The position numbers and the translations under genes are program-made. Positions 36,365 through 47,660 of a stretch of 64,000 bases of DNA are shown here, in pieces. Positions within the stretch are counted from its first letter, which is position 1, and each line of letters starts with the position of its first letter. The notes below the pieces were generated by a model. That model had not been told where the DNA came from. It saw nothing but the letters and a program-made list of their open reading frames with translations, and did no database searches. The DNA is from Lysobacter sp. (lineage in GTDB: Bacteria > Pseudomonadota > Gammaproteobacteria > Xanthomonadales > Xanthomonadaceae): assembly GCA_008015835.1 (NCBI GenBank), contig SSGH01000010.1, forward strand, positions 186,001 through 250,000, written 5' to 3'.

Positions 36365-37924
36365 TCATGCCGCCTCCGCATAAGAGGGGGCGCGCGGAGC
36401 GTCCGTTTGCGGGCGCGGGCCGGACATCGCGTCGTCGATCGGCGCTGGCGTCTGCGCAGCGGATGCCGCGCCCAGCGGCGCGGCGCCGAACCAATGCAGC
36501 CGTTCCGCCAGCGCCGCGGTTTCGCCGATCAGCACCAGCGACGGCGACTTCGCGCCGTGCGCATGCGCGCGTTCGGGCAGTTCGGCGAGCTTGCCGACGA
36601 TCACGCGCTGGCTGGCGCGCCCGCCGTTTTCGACCAGCGCGAACGGCGTGTCCGGCGCGCGGCCATGCGCGAGCAACCGTTCGCGAATGCGCGCCAAGCC
36701 CGCGACGCCCATGTACAGCGCCAGCGTGCGCTGCGGTTGCGCCAGCGTGCGCCAATCCATCGTGTCCCGTTCGCTGGCGTCGTGCGCGGTCGCCAGCACC
36801 ACGGATTGCGCATGATCGCGATGCGTCAGCGGCACGCCCGCGTAGGCGGCGCAGGCGAGCGCGGCGGTGATGCCCGGCACCACGTCGTAGGCGATGCCGT
36901 GCGCGCGCAGAAATTCCAATTCTTCGCCGCCGCGGCCGAAGACGAAGCCGTCGCCGCCTTTCAGGCGCACGACATGCCGTCCGGCGCGCGCGTGTTCCAG
37001 CATCAGCGCATGGATCTGGTCCTGCGTGGTGCGGTGATGCCCGGCTTCCTTCGCCACTTCGATGCGTTCGGCGTCGCGGCGCGCGAGTTCGAGCACGTCC
37101 GGCGCTACGAGGCGGTCGTGCAGGATCACGTCCGCTTCGTTGAGCGCGCGCAGCCCGCGCAAGGTCAGCAAACCGGCGTCGCCCGGGCCGGCGCCGACGA
37201 GCGTGACGCGGCCGAGACCGGCGGGGCGCGCGTCGGTCTGGATCTGCGCGGCCGCGAGGGCGTCGAAAAGGGCGCGCTCGGCGTCGGCTGCGTGACCGTT
37301 GCGCAGCGCGCGCGGCACCTCGCCGACCAGCAACTCGGCGAACCAGCGACGTCGCGCGATCAGATCGGGCAAGGCCTCGCGAATCCGCGCGCGATGGCGC
37401 AGCAGCAGCGTCGCCAGCGGCCCGAGCGCGGGGTCGAGTTCGGCTTCCCAGCGTTCGCGCAGATGCCGCGCCAGCATCGGCGCACCGCCGCCGCTGGAGA
37501 TCGCGATCTGCAGCGGGCCGCGTTCGATCCGGGCAGGCAATTGCGCGCTGGAATGGGCGATATCGTCGACCGCGTTCACCCAAAGCCGGCGAGCTTCGCC
37601 GGCTTCGGCGACCCGCTTGTTGACCTCGGGGTCGTCGGTCGCGGCCACCGCGAACCAGGCCTCGTCCAACCAGGCGGGTTCGAATTCTCCGGGCAGATGC
37701 CGAATGCGGCCCGCGGCGGCCCACTCGGCTAACTCGGGCGTCAGATGCGGCGCGCCGACGCGAACTTCGGCGCCGGCATGAAGCAGCGTCTCGACCTTCC
37801 GCCGCGCCACCGCGCCGCCGCCGACCACGACCACCGAACGCCCGCGCAGATCCAGGAACGCCGGGAATAGGGCGGGCGAGGAAGCGGCATCGGCGGTGAT
37901 GGGCAGGGCGGCTGCGTTCGACAT
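36365..37924 (-). CDS. cysG: Siroheme synthase CysG
   Basis: From ATG 37922-37924 the product is 519 residues. The N-terminal precorrin-2 dehydrogenase/ferrochelatase part has [19 protein letters not shown] (30-48), and the C-terminal uroporphyrinogen-III methyltransferase part has [17 protein letters not shown] and [16 protein letters not shown]. It supplies siroheme for CysI. It is longer than the enteric enzyme because of about 20 extra N-terminal residues and a Pro/Ala-rich C-terminal tail. No clear ribosome-binding site precedes the ATG. It diverges from cysB. Confidence 0.95.
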   Translation of the reverse strand: MSNAAALPITADAASSPALFPAFLDLRGRSVVVVGGGAVARRKVETLLHAGAEVRVGAPHLTPELAEWAAAGRIRHLPGEFEPAWLDEAWFAVAATDDPEVNKRVAEAGEARRLWVNAVDDIAHSSAQLPARIERGPLQIAISSGGGAPMLARHLRERWEAELDPALGPLATLLLRHRARIREALPDLIARRRWFAELLVGEVPRALRNGHAADAERALFDALAAAQIQTDARPAGLGRVTLVGAGPGDAGLLTLRGLRALNEADVILHDRLVAPDVLELARRDAERIEVAKEAGHHRTTQDQIHALMLEHARAGRHVVRLKGGDGFVFGRGGEELEFLRAHGIAYDVVPGITAALACAAYAGVPLTHRDHAQSVVLATAHDASERDTMDWRTLAQPQRTLALYMGVAGLARIRERLLAHGRAPDTPFALVENGGRASQRVIVGKLAELPERAHAHGAKSPSLVLIGETAALAERLHWFGAAPLGAASAAQTPAPIDDAMSGPRPQTDAPRAPSYAEAA

Positions 37925-38013
37925 GGGCGGCAGGGCCGGAGGCGGTCCGCTCACGCTAGGCCTGGCGGCGGGGGACCGGAAATAAGCGAGCAGCGTTCCG
38001 TCATAACGTTTTG

Positions 38014-38032
38014 GAATATACGGGGTATATTC
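38014..38032. promoter_or_regulatory. Palindrome in the cysG-cysB spacer, candidate operator
   Basis: A perfect inverted repeat GAATATAC-GGG-GTATATTC sits in an A/T-rich patch of an otherwise GC-rich 290-base divergent region between cysG and cysB. LysR-type regulators bind such sites near their own genes, so CysB is the natural candidate. It also contains TATATT-like -10 sequences in both directions. The binding protein is inferred. Confidence 0.55.
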
Positions 38033-38214
38033 ATTCCTTTGGGTTATGGATAGCGTGTCGCGATGACCCCGCCTTCTCCGTGGATGCCGCCGCGATTCGT
38101 ATCGAGTCCGGATCGCGCGCTGCGGCGACGCATCCGCGGTCGCTCGTCGATCGGCCGTCCGCAACGACCGGCCGGCCGCCTCGCTCGAGCCCGCATCCGA
38201 ACGCCTTGACGCCC

Positions 38215-39201
38215 ATGACCCTCGCCCAGCTCCGCTACTTCGTCGCCATCGCCGACGCCGGCTTCAACATCACCTTGGCGGCGGACCACGTTCACGCCAC
38301 GCAGCCGGGCCTGTCCAAGCAGCTCAAGCAGTTGGAGGACGAACTGGGGTTTCTGCTGTTCGTGCGCAAAGGTCGCAGCCTGGAAGGGCTGACCCCCGCC
38401 GGTTCGCAGGTGCTGCATCACGCGCGCAAGCTGTTGACCGAGGCCGCCAATATCCGCGCCTTGGCCGCGAATCAGCGCCGCGACGGCCAGGGCGACCTGT
38501 CGATCGCCACCACGCACACCCAGGCGCGTTTCGTGCTGCCGCCGGTGATCTCGCATGTGCATCAGGCCTACCCGCAACTGAGTATCCATCTGCAGCCCAG
38601 CGCCGATGCCGATGTGCTGCAGCAATTGGCGCGGGGCGAGGCCGATCTCGCGCTGATCAGCACTGCGGGCGCGGCGCCCGCCGACGGCATCGCCGTGCCG
38701 ATGTTCCGCTGGCGTCGCGTCGTATTGGTGCCGCGCGCGCACCCGCTGGCCGCGCGCGCCGCCGCGCCGACGCTGGCCGATCTCGCCGCCTATCCGCTGA
38801 TCAGCTACGAATCCTCGCTGCGCCCCGACTCGTCGCTGCGCCGCGCGTTCGTCGGCGCCGGCTTGGAGCCGCAGTTGGCGATGACCGCGCGCGATGCCGA
38901 TCTGATCAAAACCTATGTCCGCGCCGGCCTGGGCGTGGGCCTGCTGGCCGAAATGGCGGTGAGCGCGATCCACGACAGCGACCTCGTCGCGCTGCCCGCC
39001 CCGGACGCTGTGCCCGAATGCACCGCGTGGGCCGTGCTGCCGCGCGAACGCGTGCTGCGCGATTACACCGTCGACCTGCTGGTGGCGCTGGCGCCGCAGT
39101 TGGATCGCCACGATTTACGCCGCGTGCTGGCCGGCAATTCGCCGCCGCAATGGCCCGCCCCGCCGGCGTGGACGGATTTGAGCCAGGCCATCACCAACTG
39201 A
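38215..39201 (+). CDS. cysB: LysR-type sulfur regulator CysB
   Basis: From ATG 38215 the product is 328 residues. The winged HTH is [20 protein letters not shown] with [19 protein letters not shown] (about 24-42), and the effector domain includes [20 protein letters not shown], as in CysB/Cbl proteins. It should activate the surrounding cys genes in response to N-acetylserine or sulfur limitation. A longer frame back to 38011 is GC-rich noise. A small membrane-protein gene begins three bases after its stop. Confidence 0.94.
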   Translation: MTLAQLRYFVAIADAGFNITLAADHVHATQPGLSKQLKQLEDELGFLLFVRKGRSLEGLTPAGSQVLHHARKLLTEAANIRALAANQRRDGQGDLSIATTHTQARFVLPPVISHVHQAYPQLSIHLQPSADADVLQQLARGEADLALISTAGAAPADGIAVPMFRWRRVVLVPRAHPLAARAAAPTLADLAAYPLISYESSLRPDSSLRRAFVGAGLEPQLAMTARDADLIKTYVRAGLGVGLLAEMAVSAIHDSDLVALPAPDAVPECTAWAVLPRERVLRDYTVDLLVALAPQLDRHDLRRVLAGNSPPQWPAPPAWTDLSQAITN

Positions 39202-39204
39202 GCG

Positions 39205-39516
39205 ATGTCGCGCGTGCGACCGCCGCCGCCGCAAGCGTCCATTCGCATCGGAACGCGGGCATCGCGAGTCGCCGGGATCGCGACGATGGCGACGATCACC
39301 GCGGGCTTCGTGGTGCAGGCGCTGCGCCGCGGCTACGGGTTTCCCGGCTATTTGCTGCAGGCCGATTACGCGCTGTCGCTGATCGCGGCGACCGCGCTTT
39401 CGCTGGCGCTGATGTGGCCCTGGCGCGCGCGTTTGGGTTGGTTCCAAGTGCCGCTGGCCCCGGCGTTGGCGTACACGTTTTTGGCGCTGATGGCGCAAGT
39501 CTGGCGGAGTGCGTGA
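39205..39516 (+). CDS. Small hypothetical membrane protein
   Basis: The 103-residue product has three likely hydrophobic segments (about 24-41, 48-70 and 77-98) and a basic N-terminus. I recognise no family. It starts only three bases after the cysB stop, so it is probably translated from the cysB mRNA. The hydrophobic pattern and tight spacing favour a real gene, but there is no homology evidence. Confidence 0.5.
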   Translation: MSRVRPPPPQASIRIGTRASRVAGIATMATITAGFVVQALRRGYGFPGYLLQADYALSLIAATALSLALMWPWRARLGWFQVPLAPALAYTFLALMAQVWRSA

Positions 39517-39700
39517 GCGGAGTTCGCGATGCGCGAAACGATGTCGTTACGAATTCCGTCGCACAGTGGCAACTCCGTCGATCTTGCCGGATATTCGAGC
39601 GAAGCGTAACGTTGATGCGGAGCGCCGCGCCGCCTGCGCCGCGATCCCATTTCGAAAATCGCCGAGCGATGCTCTTTGACTCGACCATCGAGAAGACACC

Positions 39701-40126
39701 ATGGCCTACGAAGCGAAAACCAAACCCACCGACGCTAGCGTGACGGCGTATCTCGAGAAGATCGACGATCCTCGCCGGCGCGAGGATTGCGACGCTTTGG
39801 TCGCGCTGATGAGCCGCGTCAGCGGCTGTCCGGCCACGATGTGGGGACCGAGCATGGTCGGTTTCGATCGCTATCACTACGTCTACGACAGCGGCCACGA
39901 AGGCGATGCGTTCGTGATCGGCTTTTCGTCTCGAAAGAGCGAGATCAGCCTGTACCTCACCGCCGGCTTCGAGCATCAGGCGGCGTCGTTGGCGAAGCTC
40001 GGCAAGCACAAACTCGGTAAGGCTTGCCTCTACGTGAAGCGTTTGTCGGATATCGATCTGGGTGTGCTCGAAACGATGCTGAAGGCCTCGATCGCCGAAA
40101 CCAAACGGCGCTATCCCAGCGCATAG
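39701..40126 (+). CDS. DUF1801 domain protein
   Basis: This 141-residue protein has the DUF1801 (YdhG-like) pattern: ALMSRVSGCPATMWGPSMVGFDRYHYVYDSG (about 36-66), FSSRKSEISLYLTAG and KHKLGKACLYVKRLSDIDL. The fold is small and its biochemical role is unknown. It stands alone, 184 bases after the small membrane-protein gene and 95 bases before the GH127 gene. Confidence 0.87.
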   Translation: MAYEAKTKPTDASVTAYLEKIDDPRRREDCDALVALMSRVSGCPATMWGPSMVGFDRYHYVYDSGHEGDAFVIGFSSRKSEISLYLTAGFEHQAASLAKLGKHKLGKACLYVKRLSDIDLGVLETMLKASIAETKRRYPSA

Positions 40127-40221
40127 CGCACGATGGCCGCTTCTTCGGAGCGATCAGGTCGCGTCCGATCCGCGCGATAACGCGCGTGAATCTCCATCTG
40201 CGATGTTCGATGAGGTATCGC

Positions 40222-42099
40222 ATGGCGCATTACGGTCCAGATCTTCAACGTCAACGGATATGCATCGGCGTCTGCGCGATCGCCGGGGCATGGACGCTCG
40301 ATGCGATCGGCGGCGCGCGCGATGGCGTCGCATCGACGATCGGTATCGCCTCGCCGGTCGCCGATGTCGTCGCGCCGAAATTGCGCGATACGCTGTCGAT
40401 GCGCGATCCCGGGCAGATTTCCCTCGGAGGTTGGTTGGGCGCCAGGGTCGAATTGAACGCGACGCGCCGGTTGACGCACGTGGATCTGGAGCCGCTGCTT
40501 GCGGGCTATCGCAATAAGCCCGGACAGCATCCTTGGATCGGCGAACACATCGGCAAGTGGATTCATGCCGCGACGCTCGCCTGGGCCTACACGGGCGATG
40601 CGGCGCTCAAACGCAAACTCGATGACGGCGTGCGCGCGTTGATCGCGACGCAAGAACCCGATGGCTATCTCGGCACCTATACGCCCGACAAACGGTTCCG
40701 CAACGAACGCGATGCCGATTGGGACGTATGGTCGTCCAAATACTGCATGATCGGTCTGCTCGAATATCACCGCCACACCGGCGACCGCGCCGCGCTCGAC
40801 GCGTGCCGAAAAACCGCCGACTTGCTGATCGCGACGTTCCCGGCGCAGCGCAGCATTCTGGCGGCCGGTGCGCATCAGGGCATGGCGGCGACCAGTGCGT
40901 TGGAGCCGGTCGTGCGTTTGTATCGCGCGACCGGAGACGAGCGCTACCTCGACTTCGCGCGTTACATCGTCGCCGCTTGGGATGAGGCCGGCGGGCCCGA
41001 CATCGTCGATGCGTTGAACCGGACGCGGAAGGTGCAACAGGTCGCCAACGGCAAGGCTTACGAGATGTTGTCGAATCTCGTCGGGCTATGCGAATTCGCG
41101 CGAGTCGTCGGCGAAACGCGTTGGATCGACGCGGTCGAGATCGCTTGGCGCGATATCGTCGATACGCAGTTGTACGTCTCGGGGACGACCAGCCATCTCG
41201 AACATTTCCAGACCGATGCGCACATGCGCGAAGAAGAAATGCCGCATGTCGGCGAAACCTGCGTGACCGTGACCTGGATCCAGCTCAATCAGTCCTTGCT
41301 GACCTTGACCGGAAACGCGCGCTATGCCGCCGAGCTTGAGCGGACGTACTACAACGCCTTGTCCGCGGCGCAGCATCCGCAAGGCGAAGATTGGACGTAT
41401 TTCACGCCGCTCAATGGCGAGAAAAAATACGATGCCGACATCACCTGTTGCCATTCTTCCGGTCCGCGCGGCATGGCGCTCGCGCCGCTAACGGCCTATT
41501 TCCTCGGCCACGACGGCGAATCGCCGACGATCCACGTCAACACCTTGGAGACATCGAGCGCTCGCTTCGATCTCGATGGGCATGCGGTTTACGTCCGCTT
41601 GAAAAGCGATTTCCCGCACCGAGGATCTGGCGCGATCCGTATCCGTACCGATGCGCCCGCACGCTTCGGTCTCCGGTTCCGGGTGCCGGACTGGGCGAAG
41701 GCGATGCGCATACGCGGCGCCGAGATTCGCGATGGTTGGGCGTCTCTGGCGCCGCGCCGTTGGCGCGATGGCGACTCGGTTCGTTTCGCTTTCGATTTGG
41801 ACGCGCGTCTGGTGCCCGGCCGAGGGTTTCAAGCCGGGCGCGAGTATCAGTACTGGGGGCCTTTCCTGCTGGCCTGCGATCGCGACGCCTCCGCGACCGA
41901 CGCAGCCATCGCCGGCCATCGTTATGCGGGGCCAGCGCGACGTATCGAACAGGAGGGCGCTTCGCCGATGCGCTTTCGCGCCGATGTCGTCGACTGCCAC
42001 GGGCGCCCTGCATTCGTCGCAGATCTGCTCGCATTCGCCGACGCGGGCGTTGGCGGCCGCCGCTACCGTACATGGCTCCCGCTCGCGAGAGAAGAGTGA
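40222..42099 (+). CDS. GH127 glycoside hydrolase (beta-L-arabinofuranosidase-like)
   Basis: From ATG 40222 the product is 625 residues. It matches the DUF1680/GH127 family: YLGTYTPDKRF, a catalytic-site GETC (Glu345, Cys347) and ITCCHSSGPRG (Cys409, Cys410). In the characterised enzyme HypBA1 one Glu and three Cys at equivalent places bind zinc, and a Cys is the nucleophile; all four are present. A short hydrophobic stretch near the N-terminus might be a weak signal peptide. ATG 40210 is an alternative start. It likely trims L-arabinofuranose from plant glycans, but substrates vary in the family. It sits inside the cys region without sugar-transport partners. Confidence 0.86.
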   Translation: MAHYGPDLQRQRICIGVCAIAGAWTLDAIGGARDGVASTIGIASPVADVVAPKLRDTLSMRDPGQISLGGWLGARVELNATRRLTHVDLEPLLAGYRNKPGQHPWIGEHIGKWIHAATLAWAYTGDAALKRKLDDGVRALIATQEPDGYLGTYTPDKRFRNERDADWDVWSSKYCMIGLLEYHRHTGDRAALDACRKTADLLIATFPAQRSILAAGAHQGMAATSALEPVVRLYRATGDERYLDFARYIVAAWDEAGGPDIVDALNRTRKVQQVANGKAYEMLSNLVGLCEFARVVGETRWIDAVEIAWRDIVDTQLYVSGTTSHLEHFQTDAHMREEEMPHVGETCVTVTWIQLNQSLLTLTGNARYAAELERTYYNALSAAQHPQGEDWTYFTPLNGEKKYDADITCCHSSGPRGMALAPLTAYFLGHDGESPTIHVNTLETSSARFDLDGHAVYVRLKSDFPHRGSGAIRIRTDAPARFGLRFRVPDWAKAMRIRGAEIRDGWASLAPRRWRDGDSVRFAFDLDARLVPGRGFQAGREYQYWGPFLLACDRDASATDAAIAGHRYAGPARRIEQEGASPMRFRADVVDCHGRPAFVADLLAFADAGVGGRRYRTWLPLAREE

Positions 42100-42144
42100 C
42101 GCGACGGGAGTGCGCGACCGCGATCTTCGCGATGGACGTCCGGT

Positions 42145-42888
42145 TCAGGCGCTCTTCGCCAGTTCGCTCCATTCCTCATGAAGGCCGCACTCGCGCTTGA
42201 GCCCGAAAAAGCGCGTGTCTTCTTCGCGCATGCCGTCTTCGAAACGTCGCGTGGTGTGGATATCGCCGATCGACAGATAACCCTCGTGCCATAGCGGGTG
42301 GTAGGGCAATTCGTGCGTTTGCAGGTAAGCCCAGACGTCGCGATCGCTCCAATCCGCGAGCGGATGCAGCTTCCATCGGCCGTCGCGCAATTCGAGAATA
42401 TCGATCCGCGCGCGACTGTCCGATTGACTGCGACGCAGACCGGCGATCCAGGTGCGCACGCCGAGTTCGCGCAGCGCGCGCTGCATGGGTTCGACTTTGC
42501 GCAGTTGGTTGTACTGCTTCAGCCCGTCCAGACCGTTTTCCCACAATTTGCCGTGACGCGCCTCCATCCACGCGATGCCGACCTGCGGGCGATACACCTT
42601 GAGATTCAGCGACAAGCGCTCGGTCATCTCGTCGACGAAGCGATACGTTTCGGGAAAGAGGTAGCCGGTGTCGATCATGATCACCGGAAGGTCGGGTTTC
42701 GCCTGCGTCGCCAGATGCAGCGACACCGCGGCCTGCGCGCCGAAACTCGACGACAGCGCGTGTTCGCCCGCCAGGTGGCGCAGCGCCCATTCGATGCGTT
42801 CTTGCGCGGAGAGGCCTTCGAGCCAGCGGTTCAGCGTTTGCAGCGCCTGCGGCGATTCGGCCGCGGCGACCGGGTCGGGGAGACTCAT
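42145..42888 (-). CDS. cysH: Phosphoadenosine phosphosulfate reductase
   Basis: From ATG 42886-42888 the product is 247 residues with [17 protein letters not shown] (nucleotide loop), [14 protein letters not shown] and the catalytic C-terminal KRECGLHE. There are no extra Cys pairs for a [4Fe-4S] cluster, so it should use PAPS rather than APS, consistent with a CysC domain being present. It reduces PAPS to sulfite with thioredoxin. The ATG overlaps the cysI stop by four bases. Confidence 0.96.
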   Translation of the reverse strand: MSLPDPVAAAESPQALQTLNRWLEGLSAQERIEWALRHLAGEHALSSSFGAQAAVSLHLATQAKPDLPVIMIDTGYLFPETYRFVDEMTERLSLNLKVYRPQVGIAWMEARHGKLWENGLDGLKQYNQLRKVEPMQRALRELGVRTWIAGLRRSQSDSRARIDILELRDGRWKLHPLADWSDRDVWAYLQTHELPYHPLWHEGYLSIGDIHTTRRFEDGMREEDTRFFGLKRECGLHEEWSELAKSA

Positions 42889-44600
42889 GACAACGACTCC
42901 ATGGGAATGACGCGCGCCGCGTCCGTGGCGGTGCGCACGAGGCCGCGCGCGACGAGAAAATCGCCGAAACGTTCGTCGGGCACGCGTTCGGCGGCGTAGC
43001 GGGCGAGCAGGGGATCGAGCGCGTCGAGAATCGCGGTTTCGTCGATGTTCTCGCGATACAGCGCGTTCAAACGGCGGCCGAGATGATCGCCGCCGAGCAT
43101 CAGGTTGTAACGCCCCGGCGCTTTGCCGACCAACGCGACTTCGGCCAAATACGGTCGCGAGCAACCGTTCGGGCAGCCGCTGATGCGCAGATGGATATCC
43201 GCGCCTTGCAGACCGTGCTTGGTCAGCGCCGCATCGAAGCGATCGACGAACGCGGGCAGATAGCGTTCGGCCTCGGCCATCGCCAAACCGCAGGTCGGCA
43301 GCGCGACGCAGGCCAGAGCGTTGCGCTTGAGCGCGGTGGCGTGCGCGTGCGTGTCGAGACCGTATTCGACGATCAACCGTTCGATCGCGTCGCGCTGCGC
43401 GGACGCGATGTTGGCGATCGTGAGGTTCTGATTCGCGGTGAGCCGGAATTCCGCGTCGGGGTCGACGTCGTGCAGATGCGTCGCGACCGCGCGTAAGCCG
43501 CTGAGATGGCGCAGGCCGTCGCGGTCCCAAATTCGCCCGGCGACGATACGCAAGGTCAGATGCCAACGACCATCGTGACCTTCGCGCCAACCGAAACGGT
43601 CGCCGTTGCTCGCGAACGCGAACCCGCGCGGCGCGGCGAAGCGCACGCCGCTGCGGCGCTCGACTTCGGCCTTGAACGCGTCCAGACCGCGGTCGTCGAT
43701 GGTGTATTTCAAGCGCGCGCGCTTGCGCACCGCGCGGTTGCCCCAGTCGCGCTGGGTGGTCACCACCGCTTCGGCGACGGCGACGACGTGCTCCGGCGTG
43801 ATGAAGCCGACGACATCGCCGATGCGCGGATAGGTCTCCGGGTCGCCGTGCGTCGCGCCCATGCCGCCGCCGACGGTGACGTCGTAGCCGGCCAGCGCGC
43901 CGTGCGCATCGGCGATGGCGACGAAGCCGAGGTCTTGCGCGAACACGTCGACATCGTTATCCGGCGGAATCGCGAAACCGATCTTGAATTTGCGCGGCAG
44001 ATAGGCGTCGCCGTAGATCGGCTCATCTTCCGCGCCGCTGTCCACCACTTTTTCTTCGTCCAGCCAGATTTCGTAATACGCGCGCGTATTCGGCAGCAAA
44101 TGCCGCGACAGCGCGGCGGCCTGCGCGTAGACCGCGCCGTGCAGATGCGATAACTGCGGGTTCGCCGAGACCGCGATATTGCGGTTGACGTCGCCGCAGG
44201 CGGCCAGCGTATCGATCAGCGCGGCGTTGATCGCCTGCATCGTCGGCTTCAGCGCGCGCTTGATCACGCCGTGGAACTGGAAGGCTTGGCGCGTGGTGAT
44301 GCGCAGACCACGTTCGGCGAACGTCGTGGCGATGGCGTCGAGTTTCAGCCATTGCGCGGGCGAGACCACGCCGCCGGGCGTGCGCGTGCGGATCATGAAC
44401 GAATAGTCCGGCTCCAGCTTCTGCCGGCGGCGCTCGTCGCGCACGTCGCGGTCGTCCTGCTGATAACTGCCGTGGTACTTGATCAGCGTTTGATCGGCGT
44501 CGGCCAGCGCGCCGGTGACGCGATCGGCCAGCGAGGCCTCCAGCGTGCCGCGCAGTCGGCCGCTGCCGCGTTTGATGTCTTCGACGGAATGCGCGCTCAT
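42885..44600 (-). CDS. cysI: Sulfite reductase hemoprotein beta-component
   Basis: From ATG 44598-44600 the product is 571 residues, the usual length. The siroheme/[4Fe-4S] ligands are in [16 protein letters not shown] and [15 protein letters not shown]. It reduces sulfite to sulfide with electrons from CysJ. It begins seven bases after cysJ and overlaps cysH, so cysJIH is one operon. A 25-codon upstream extension lies within the cysJ end and is not used. Confidence 0.97.
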   Translation of the reverse strand: MSAHSVEDIKRGSGRLRGTLEASLADRVTGALADADQTLIKYHGSYQQDDRDVRDERRRQKLEPDYSFMIRTRTPGGVVSPAQWLKLDAIATTFAERGLRITTRQAFQFHGVIKRALKPTMQAINAALIDTLAACGDVNRNIAVSANPQLSHLHGAVYAQAAALSRHLLPNTRAYYEIWLDEEKVVDSGAEDEPIYGDAYLPRKFKIGFAIPPDNDVDVFAQDLGFVAIADAHGALAGYDVTVGGGMGATHGDPETYPRIGDVVGFITPEHVVAVAEAVVTTQRDWGNRAVRKRARLKYTIDDRGLDAFKAEVERRSGVRFAAPRGFAFASNGDRFGWREGHDGRWHLTLRIVAGRIWDRDGLRHLSGLRAVATHLHDVDPDAEFRLTANQNLTIANIASAQRDAIERLIVEYGLDTHAHATALKRNALACVALPTCGLAMAEAERYLPAFVDRFDAALTKHGLQGADIHLRISGCPNGCSRPYLAEVALVGKAPGRYNLMLGGDHLGRRLNALYRENIDETAILDALDPLLARYAAERVPDERFGDFLVARGLVRTATDAARVIPMESLS

Positions 44601-44607
44601 GGGCGTC

Positions 44608-46518
44608 TCAGTAAATGTCCCGCGCATAGCGGCCCTGCGCGGCGAGCGACGCGATGTAGTCGCCGGCCGCCTCAACGTCCACGCCGCCGTGTTCGGCGAC
44701 GATCTCGATCAATGCCGCGTGCACGTCTTTCGCCATGCGCGTCGCGTCGCCGCAGACGTACAGGTGCGCGCCGTTCTGCAACCAGGCGTAGACCTCGCGG
44801 CCGTGCTCGCGCAACGCGTGTTGCACGTAGACCTTCTGCGCCTGGTCGCGCGAGAAGGCCAAGCTCAAACGATGCAGCGCGCCGCGGCGCAGCGCGTCCT
44901 GCCACTCGGTCTGATACAGAAAATCGCTGCGCGCGTGCGGGTTGCCGAACACCAGCCAATTGCGGCCGCGCGCGCCGATCGCTTCGCGCTCCTGCACGAA
45001 GCCGCGGAACGGCGCGACGCCGGTGCCGGGACCGATCATCAGAATGTCGCGCGACGGATCGGCGGGTAGGCGGAAGCGCTCGTTGCGTTCCACGAATACC
45101 GACAGGCGCGCGCCTTCTTCGGCGCTGGCCAGAAAGTGCGAGGCCGCGCCCCAGCGGGTTTCGCCGTCGTGGACGTATTCGACATGGGCCACCGTCAGAT
45201 GCGCTTCCTCGCCGACGGCCTTGCGGCTGGAGGCGATCGAGTACATCCGCGGCTGCAGCGGACGCAGCGCGTCGATCAAGGCGTTCGGTTCCCACGTCGC
45301 GGGATGAGCGCGCAGCAGGTCGAGCACTTGCCAGTCCGCGAACAAGCGCGTCAGCGCCTCGCGGCCCTCGGCCGAAAGCGCATGGTTCAGGGCGTCGCTG
45401 CCCGCGCGCGCCGCGTGCGCGGCGACGAACGGGCGGCTGAGTCGGGTGATTTCGCGCTCGTGCGCGAGCCATTCGCGCAGCGGCCGCTCGCGTTCGCCCA
45501 CCGCGACCGGGGCATCGCCGTCGACGCCCAAGGCGTCGATCAGCGCGTCCACCAGCGCGGGCGGGTTGTGCGGCCAGACGCCGAGCGCGTCGCCGGGTTC
45601 GTAATCCAGGCCGGCGCCGTCGAGCGCGCCGCTGTCGAGCGAAATTTCGAGGTGACGGATGTCTTTCTGCGCGCCGCGGCTGACGATGCGCTGATTCGCC
45701 AACAGCTCGGCCGCGAACGGGCGCTCGCGCGACCAACGTTCGGCGGCCGGCGCGACCGGCCGCAGCGGCGTCACCGTCGCCGAGGGCGCGGCCGGGCGGG
45801 GCGTCAGCGCCTCGGCCGAGCGGCGCTGCAGATCGTCGAGCCAAGGCGCGGCGATCGTGTCGATGTCCAGATCGGCGTCGGCGCGGTCCAGCCAGCGCTC
45901 GCCGCCGAGTTCGGCCAAACGTTCGTCGAGCCGGCGGCCGATGGCGCAGAACTGCGGGTAGCTGGAATCGCCCAGCCCGAGCACCGCGAACTTGAGCTGC
46001 GGCAATTTCGGCGCGCGCTTGCCGAGCAGATGTTCGACGAAGCCGCGCGCGTCGTCCGGCGGGTCGCCGTCGCCCTGCGTGCTGATGGCGATGGCGAGGT
46101 AGCGCTCGTTCGCCAATTCGCGCAGCGGGTAGGCGTCGGCGCGCAGCAGCCGCACCGGCAGGCCGTCGGCGCTCAAGCGCTGCGCGAGGTGTTCGGCGAC
46201 GCGTTTCGCGTTGCCGGTCTGGCTGCCGTAGACGACGGTGAGCCGCGTCGTTTCGGCGGCTTCCGTGGCGGCCGTCCCTGCGACGACAGGGGCGGTCTCG
46301 GCTGAGAACGGCGACGCCGAGCCGGTGCGGCTTCCGGCCAAGCCGGCCGCGTAACCCGACAGCCACCACAACTGCGGGGCGTCCAGCCGTTCGGTCAGCC
46401 GCGCCAGCGATTGCGCCTGATCCTGGGACAACGGCCAGACCGACGCGTCCCCGCGCGCAGGCGTCGCCGCGGCGAGGGCGAGCGGTGCATCGGAGGAGGG
46501 CGCGAGAACGGCGGGCAT
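44608..46518 (-). CDS. cysJ: Sulfite reductase flavoprotein alpha-component
   Basis: The 636-residue protein has an FMN flavodoxin domain with [17 protein letters not shown] (96-112), an FAD domain with [18 protein letters not shown], and an NADPH domain with [17 protein letters not shown]; it ends RYARDIY. It passes NADPH electrons to CysI. About 90 N-terminal residues before the flavodoxin domain are Ala-rich, as in other CysJ proteins. It diverges from cysD across 200 bases, where CysB probably acts on both operons. Confidence 0.96.
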   Translation of the reverse strand: MPAVLAPSSDAPLALAAATPARGDASVWPLSQDQAQSLARLTERLDAPQLWWLSGYAAGLAGSRTGSASPFSAETAPVVAGTAATEAAETTRLTVVYGSQTGNAKRVAEHLAQRLSADGLPVRLLRADAYPLRELANERYLAIAISTQGDGDPPDDARGFVEHLLGKRAPKLPQLKFAVLGLGDSSYPQFCAIGRRLDERLAELGGERWLDRADADLDIDTIAAPWLDDLQRRSAEALTPRPAAPSATVTPLRPVAPAAERWSRERPFAAELLANQRIVSRGAQKDIRHLEISLDSGALDGAGLDYEPGDALGVWPHNPPALVDALIDALGVDGDAPVAVGERERPLREWLAHEREITRLSRPFVAAHAARAGSDALNHALSAEGREALTRLFADWQVLDLLRAHPATWEPNALIDALRPLQPRMYSIASSRKAVGEEAHLTVAHVEYVHDGETRWGAASHFLASAEEGARLSVFVERNERFRLPADPSRDILMIGPGTGVAPFRGFVQEREAIGARGRNWLVFGNPHARSDFLYQTEWQDALRRGALHRLSLAFSRDQAQKVYVQHALREHGREVYAWLQNGAHLYVCGDATRMAKDVHAALIEIVAEHGGVDVEAAGDYIASLAAQGRYARDIY

Positions 46519-46718
46519 GGGACGTGCTGCGAAAGGAGGAGGGCGGACGACGCGGGTCGACCGATGCGTTCAGCCTAGGCAGCGGGCGAGGCGCGCGGAA
46601 AGGACGCCTCGTTATGCGCTTATGTCGCGCACGGACTATCTGCGGCGTGCGCGGTGGCCGATACTAGGCCCCGTCGCATCGGCCCCGATGCCCGCACCTC
46701 GCACCTTCCCACCCTCGA

Positions 46719-47660
46719 ATGTCCATCTCCTCTTCGCCGGCGCCCGCCGCGCGCTCGCCCGGCGATCTGAGCCACCTCGATCGCCTGGAAGCTGAAAGCA
46801 TCCACATCCTGCGCGAGGTCGCGGCCGAGTTCCGCAACCCGGTGATGCTGTATTCCATCGGCAAAGACAGCTCGGTGCTGCTGCATCTGATGCTCAAGGC
46901 CTTCGCGCCGGCCAAGCCGCCGATCCCGCTGCTGCACATCGACACCGGCTGGAAGTTCTCGGAAATGATCGCCTTCCGCGACCGCCGCGCGGCCGAGACC
47001 GGCGTCGACCTGCGCACTTACACCAACCCCGAGGGCGTGGCCCAGGGCATCGGCCCGATCACGCACGGCGCCACCGTGCACACCGACGTGATGAAGACCC
47101 AGGCGCTGCGGCAGGCGCTGGATATGGGCGGCTACGACGCGGCCATCGGCGGCGCGCGTCGCGACGAGGAAAAATCCCGCGCGAAGGCGCGCGTGTTCTC
47201 GTTCCGCAGCGCGCAGCACCGCTGGGACCCGAAGAATCAGCGCCCGGAGCTGTGGAACCTCTACAACACCCGCATCCACAAGGGCGAATCGGTACGCGTG
47301 TTCCCGATTTCCAACTGGACCGAACTCGACGTGTGGCTGTACATCTATCGCGAGCGCATCCCGGTGCCGTCGCTGTATCTCGCCGCCGAGCGTCCGGTGG
47401 TCGAACGCGATGGCGCCCTGTTGATGCGGGACGACGACCGCCTGCCGCTGCGCGAGAACGAAACGCCCGCGATCAAGCGCGTCCGCTTCCGCACGCTGGG
47501 CTGCTATCCGCTAACCGGCGCGATCGAATCCGAGGCCGACACGCTCGAAAAAATCGTCGCCGAAATGCTGGTCGCGACTACCTCCGAACGCCAGGGGCGC
47601 GTGATCGATCACGACCCGTCGGCGTCGATGGAGAAAAAGAAGCAAGAGGGGTATTTCTGA
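46719..47660 (+). CDS. cysD: Sulfate adenylyltransferase subunit 2
   Basis: The 313-residue PP-loop enzyme has [15 protein letters not shown] (43-57), [18 protein letters not shown] and [19 protein letters not shown]. With CysN it makes adenosine 5'-phosphosulfate from sulfate and ATP. The TGA overlaps the next ATG by one base (TGATG), so translation is coupled to cysNC. Confidence 0.97.
   Translation: MSISSSPAPAARSPGDLSHLDRLEAESIHILREVAAEFRNPVMLYSIGKDSSVLLHLMLKAFAPAKPPIPLLHIDTGWKFSEMIAFRDRRAAETGVDLRTYTNPEGVAQGIGPITHGATVHTDVMKTQALRQALDMGGYDAAIGGARRDEEKSRAKARVFSFRSAQHRWDPKNQRPELWNLYNTRIHKGESVRVFPISNWTELDVWLYIYRERIPVPSLYLAAERPVVERDGALLMRDDDRLPLRENETPAIKRVRFRTLGCYPLTGAIESEADTLEKIVAEMLVATTSERQGRVIDHDPSASMEKKKQEGYF

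Noticed and set aside
46519-46718. Specific CysB sites and promoters between cysJ and cysD
   Set aside because: The divergent spacer must hold them, but no palindrome like the one at 38014 or clear -35/-10 pair could be picked by eye.
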